Assembly (NCBI RefSeq): GCF_005155025.1
Contig: NZ_CP039731.1
Coordinates: forward strand, 2,418,001 to 2,482,000
Origin: Aquitalea aquatilis
GTDB lineage: Bacteria > Pseudomonadota > Gammaproteobacteria > Burkholderiales > Chromobacteriaceae
Direction: 5' to 3'
DNA: 64,000 bases
Below are positions 60,706 through 64,000 of this stretch, in pieces (the first letter of the stretch is position 1; the number at the start of each line of letters is the position of its first letter). The notes beneath the pieces are model-generated. The model saw only the letters and a list, made by a program, of their open reading frames with translations. It was not told the DNA's origin and ran no database searches. A program made the position numbers and the translations under genes.

Positions 60706-62013
60706 GTGCTGCTAGTTCGTGAAGAAATGAATTTTGACACGGTGGTGACCGCTGCCCAGACCGGCACTGGCCTGAGCCAGTTGCTGCTGGCTGTGCTGTG
60801 CCTGCTGCTGGGAACCTTTGCCGCACGGCAGGTGTTCCGCCGCTGGTTTCAGCACCACCCGGAGCGCTACGAGCGTTTCGTCAGCTACACCGCCTTCCGG
60901 CTGGTGTTGCCCAGTGTGGCATTGGTCAGCATGCTGCTGTGCATTGTCGGCTGGAATCTGCTGACGCATAGCCGGCCGCACTTGCTGCCGCTGTTTACCG
61001 CCATGCTGTTCTGGCTGGGGGTGATCCGGCTGTTTTCCTCGGTGATGCGCCAGGCCCTGCCCAAGGGCAAGTTCGAACGCCATTCCGAACACTTCATCGC
61101 CACCGTGCTGTGGCTGGGTTTTGTCAGCTGGGCCATCGGCTTTGATGATGTGATGCTGGACTGGCTGCAATCGGTGTCCTTTACCGTGGGCAAGACCCAT
61201 CTGGACCTGCTGACCATCCTCAACGCCATGCTGTGGGTGTCCATCATCGTGGTGGTGGCCTTGTGGGTCAGCCGGGTGATCGAGGCGCGGGTGATGGGGC
61301 TCAAGCACATGGACCTGTCGCTGCGCATCGTGTTTTCCAAGATGGCGCGCACCCTGCTCATCGTGGTGGCGGTGCTGATTGCCCTGCCGGTGGTAGGCAT
61401 CGATCTGACCGTGCTGTCGGTATTCGGTGGTGCGCTGGGTGTGGGGCTGGGTTTTGGTCTGCAAAAGATCGCCAGCAATTATGTCTCTGGCTTCATCATC
61501 CTGCTGGATCGCTCCATCCGCATCGGCGACCGGCTGATGGTGGATAACCGCGTTGGCTACGTCACGCGCATCACCTCGCGCTATGTGGTGCTGAAAAGCG
61601 CCGACGGCTCCGAGGCGCTGGTGCCGAACGACGCGCTGATTTCCAATACCGTGATCAACCAGTCCTATTCGGACAAGGCGATGTGGATCAGCCTGCCCAT
61701 TCAGGTGGATTACGCTACCGATCTGGATCAGGCGCTGGCCGTGCTGCGCGAATCCGCCGTACACCCGCGGGTGCCGACCGATCCCGCGCCGGCCGCCTTT
61801 GTCACGGCATTTGCCGATAGCGGCATCAATCTGGAGCTGGGCATCTGGGTGAAAGACCCGGAAAACGGCTTCATGGGGCTGAAGTCGGAAATCTATCTGG
61901 CCATCTGGCGGCGCTTCAAGGAACTGGGCATCGAGATTCCTTACCCGCAGCGGGATGTGCGTATTGTCAGCGATGTGGCCGTGGCGCTGCCCGGCCGGGG
62001 AGAGCAGGCATGA
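60706..62013 (+). CDS. MscS-family mechanosensitive channel
   Basis: A 435-aa inner-membrane channel. It has about five to six hydrophobic segments (about 22-42, 62-85, 95-112, 125-145, 165-190, 215-235), more than the three of E. coli MscS. The MscS core follows with the pore helix GGALGVGLGFGLQKIASNYVSG and the beta domain RIGDRLMVDNRVGYVTRI. It releases solutes on hypo-osmotic shock. GTG 60706 has AAGGAGAATCAG upstream; ATG 60727 is the alternative. It overlaps the response regulator gene by 4 bp. Confidence 0.93.
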   Translation: MLLVREEMNFDTVVTAAQTGTGLSQLLLAVLCLLLGTFAARQVFRRWFQHHPERYERFVSYTAFRLVLPSVALVSMLLCIVGWNLLTHSRPHLLPLFTAMLFWLGVIRLFSSVMRQALPKGKFERHSEHFIATVLWLGFVSWAIGFDDVMLDWLQSVSFTVGKTHLDLLTILNAMLWVSIIVVVALWVSRVIEARVMGLKHMDLSLRIVFSKMARTLLIVVAVLIALPVVGIDLTVLSVFGGALGVGLGFGLQKIASNYVSGFIILLDRSIRIGDRLMVDNRVGYVTRITSRYVVLKSADGSEALVPNDALISNTVINQSYSDKAMWISLPIQVDYATDLDQALAVLRESAVHPRVPTDPAPAAFVTAFADSGINLELGIWVKDPENGFMGLKSEIYLAIWRRFKELGIEIPYPQRDVRIVSDVAVALPGRGEQA

Positions 62014-62645
62014 GCGGCAAGCGACTGGCGATTGTGGATGACGATGCCGCCGTGCGGCAGGCCTTGATCTGGTTGCTGGATGGTCAGGGTTATCAGGTCA
62101 GCGGCTTTGACAGCGCCGAGGAGTTCCTGGCGAGCGGGCCGGATACCGGCTTCAACGGACTGATTGTCGATCTGCGCATGTCCGGCATGTCCGGCATCAT
62201 GCTGCTGGAGCGGCTGGCCGACTGGGCCTATTGCCCGCCCGCCATCATGCTGACAGCGCATGGCGATGTGCCGCATGCGGTGGCAGCCATCAAGCTGGGC
62301 GCGCTGGATTTCATGGAAAAGCCCTTTGATGATGAAGTGCTGCTGGCGCGGGTGGAAAAGATGCTGCGCCAGGACGAAGCCAACCGTGCCGTGCATGGCC
62401 GTCGCCAGCGTGTCAGTACGCTGCTGGCCTCGCTGACCGAGCGTGAAAAGGAAGTCATGCAGCTGATCTTGCTGGGCAAGCTCAACAAGCAGATTGCCGA
62501 GGAGCTCTCCATCAGCATGAAAACCGTGGAAGTGCACCGCTCGCGGGTATTCGAGAAAATGGGCGTCAAGTCGGCAGTGGAGCTGGCCGGCCTGCTGGCG
62601 GCCAGCCAGTCCGAGCATGGCGGGAGTCGCGGCGATGGGCACTAA
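62010..62645 (+). CDS. FixJ/NarL-type response regulator
   Basis: A 211-aa two-component regulator. The receiver domain is residues 1-120 with acidic pocket DDD (10-12), phospho-acceptor Asp54 in LIVDLRMSG, Thr in MLTAHGD and Lys in MEKPFD. A LuxR-type HTH is at about 138-200 (LTEREKEVMQLILLGKLNKQ). The PxxIMLTAHGDV style is FixJ-like. No sensor kinase gene is adjacent. Coupled by ATGA to the mechanosensitive channel gene, and overlapping nudB. Confidence 0.92.
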   Translation: MSGKRLAIVDDDAAVRQALIWLLDGQGYQVSGFDSAEEFLASGPDTGFNGLIVDLRMSGMSGIMLLERLADWAYCPPAIMLTAHGDVPHAVAAIKLGALDFMEKPFDDEVLLARVEKMLRQDEANRAVHGRRQRVSTLLASLTEREKEVMQLILLGKLNKQIAEELSISMKTVEVHRSRVFEKMGVKSAVELAGLLAASQSEHGGSRGDGH

Positions 62646-63081
62646 GCAGCCGCTATCGGTGCTGGTGGTGATTCACACTGCAGACGGCCAGGTCTTGCTG
62701 ATCGAGCGTGCCGACAAGGCCGGCTACTGGCAATCGGTCACCGGCAGTCGCGAGGGCGAGGAAAGCCTGCTGCAAACCGCCTGCCGCGAACTGCTGGAAG
62801 AAACCGGCCTGGTGGCCGCCGCGCATCAGTTGACAGACTGGCAGCTGCACAACCGTTACGAAATCTACCCGCACTGGCGTCACCGTTATCCTGCCGGGGT
62901 CACGCATAACGACGAGTATGTGTTTGGCCTGCAACTGGCGCATGCACAGGAGGTGCAACTGGCTCCGGGCGAACACACCGCCCAGCAGTGGCTACCCTGG
63001 CAGCAGGCGGCCGAACTGGTGTTTTCCCCGTCCAATGCCGCAGCCATCCGCCTGCTGCCGTCCCGGCTTGGCCTCGAATAG
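62635..63081 (+). CDS. nudB: Dihydroneopterin triphosphate diphosphatase
   Basis: A 148-aa Nudix hydrolase that removes pyrophosphate from dihydroneopterin triphosphate in folate synthesis. The Nudix box starts GSREGEE and ends RELLEETGL (about 38-60). YWQSVTGS before it and the HRYPAGVTHNDEYVF segment are typical of NudB. The ATG at 62635 overlaps the end of the response regulator gene by 11 bp. Confidence 0.9.
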   Translation: MGTKQPLSVLVVIHTADGQVLLIERADKAGYWQSVTGSREGEESLLQTACRELLEETGLVAAAHQLTDWQLHNRYEIYPHWRHRYPAGVTHNDEYVFGLQLAHAQEVQLAPGEHTAQQWLPWQQAAELVFSPSNAAAIRLLPSRLGLE

Positions 63082-63094
63082 GCTTAGACGCTGT

Positions 63095-64000
63095 TCATAG
63101 CCTGAGCAGCCAGCCGCTGAGTGCGGCGGCTGCCAGCACCCGGATCACCCCCACCTTGTAGCGCAACAGCGCCACACCAGCCGCCAGGGCAATCAGCACG
63201 GCCACCCAGTCCGGCCCGGCCTGCCAGCCCTGTGGCCATAGGGCATGCCAGCCAAAAAACAGCGCCAGATTGGCAATCACCCCCACCACTGCCGCCGTGA
63301 TGGCGGTCAGCGGCGCGGTGAGCGACAGCGTGCCGTGAGTACGCTCGATCAGCGGCCCGCCAGCCAGAATGAACAGAAAAGACGGCAAGAAGGTAAACCA
63401 GGTCACCAGGCAGGCGGCCATGATGCCGGCCAGCCAGGGCGCGCAGTCGCTCACATGCTGATAGCCACCGACAAAGCCGACAAATGTCACCACCATGATC
63501 AGCGGCCCGGGTGTGCTTTCGCCCAGCGCCAGCCCGTCCATCATCTGGCCGGCACTCAGCCAGCCGTAGTGGCTGACCGCGCCCTGGTAGACATAGGGCA
63601 ATACCGCATAGGCGCCACCAAAAGTCAGCAAGGCTGCCTTGGTGAAAAACCAGCTCATCTGGGTAAACGGGTGCTGCCAGCCATAGTGGCTGAGCAGTAC
63701 GAGCAGTGGCACGGCCCATAACAGGCTGCCGGCGACCAATACCCGCAGCAGTCCGGACAGGCTGAAGCGGGCATGCGCCGGCGTGGGCGTGTCATCGTCG
63801 ATCAGTGCCGGGCCGCTGGTGGTCGCAGGCTGGCCATGGCCACCCTTGCCGGTGGCAAACAGCGCCGGGTTGTGCCGTCCGGCCAGATAGCCGATGGCGG
63901 CGGCGGTCAGCACGATCAGTGGAAACGGCAGGCCAAACAGCGCCAGTGCCACGAAGGAGGCCGCTGCCAGCGACCACAGTAGCCGGTTTTTCAGCGCACG
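63095..64000 (-). CDS. chrA: Chromate transporter ChrA, C-terminal part; 5' end outside window
   Basis: About 302 residues are visible and the frame is open to the window edge. The full CHR protein is near 400-450 aa with two homologous halves. The second CHR half is complete: LTFGGAYAVLPYVYQ and ESTPGPLIMVVTFVGF are the family motifs, with five to six hydrophobic segments. It exports chromate (or sulfate-like anions) across the inner membrane. The inter-half linker (TSGPALIDDDTPTPAHAR) is polar. It converges on nudB with 13 bp between the stop codons. Confidence 0.9.
   Translation of the reverse strand, partial: RALKNRLLWSLAAASFVALALFGLPFPLIVLTAAAIGYLAGRHNPALFATGKGGHGQPATTSGPALIDDDTPTPAHARFSLSGLLRVLVAGSLLWAVPLLVLLSHYGWQHPFTQMSWFFTKAALLTFGGAYAVLPYVYQGAVSHYGWLSAGQMMDGLALGESTPGPLIMVVTFVGFVGGYQHVSDCAPWLAGIMAACLVTWFTFLPSFLFILAGGPLIERTHGTLSLTAPLTAITAAVVGVIANLALFFGWHALWPQGWQAGPDWVAVLIALAAGVALLRYKVGVIRVLAAAALSGWLLRL

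Overview
The window is chromosomal DNA of a high-GC betaproteobacterium. The gene content points to Neisseriales, probably Chromobacteriaceae (Aquitalea, Chromobacterium or Vogesella type). The supporting features are fur-aat-bpt, a betaproteobacterial proteasome homologue next to hslO, hpnCDE, an rne gene with a long Ala/Val/Glu-rich tail, and MotD-like and T1SS genes. This placement is inference from gene content; no rRNA is present.

Layout. 1-5.6 kb: end of an acyl-CoA ligase gene, a YecA/SEC-C protein, an acyl-CoA dehydrogenase, and a DUF2062-Nudix-PilZ cluster. 5.9-10.8 kb: the PrkA kinase, YeaH and SpoVR stress module. 10.8-15.8 kb: bamE-dapB-hmuU-hmuV on the minus strand, divergent from fur-aat-bpt. 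15.8-21.8 kb: minus-strand housekeeping genes (glycine-zipper lipoprotein, pyrD, nitroreductase, motD, S49 peptidase, Rieske protein, HAD phosphatase, rluC). 22.3-25.6 kb: rne and tRNA-Asn. 26-27.6 kb: a chemoreceptor.

27.8-35.4 kb is the most interesting region. A three-gene type I secretion operon (ABC ATPase, HlyD-like adaptor, TolC-like protein) converges on a 915-aa protein. That protein has a bacterial calpain (C2) cysteine protease domain and four dystroglycan/cadherin-like repeats. The leader of the protease gene carries a recognisable cyclic-di-GMP-I (GEMM) riboswitch. A 13-nt stretch of its conserved core can also pair with the leader just upstream of the ribosome binding site. The apparent design is a c-di-GMP-controlled, type I-secreted calpain, possibly acting on the cell surface or matrix.

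35.5-39.0 kb is a small accessory island. It holds a HEPN/nucleotidyltransferase pair with an operator-like repeat region, a GIY-YIG/DUF4357 protein and a YggL-like protein. It is bracketed by about 50-bp palindromes, one of which lies inside a truncated phage-type integrase gene.

39-47 kb: rlmD with an 88-residue tail, an L,D-transpeptidase, the proteasome homologue and Hsp33, a polyamine-binding protein, a GAF protein and ribA. 47.0-47.6 kb: five minus-strand tRNA genes (four Ala-GGC, one Glu). 47.7-50.9 kb: hpnCDE, the squalene pathway. 50.9-54.4 kb: an SDR protein, a lipoprotein, radA, and an ECF sigma factor overlapping a 59-residue zinc-finger protein. 54.7-58.7 kb: a Fur-box-controlled DUF2325 gene, a secretin-N1-like protein, ubiB and an NlpC/P60 hydrolase. 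58.7-64 kb: lolC-lolD, an MscS channel, a FixJ-type regulator, nudB and the end of a chromate transporter.
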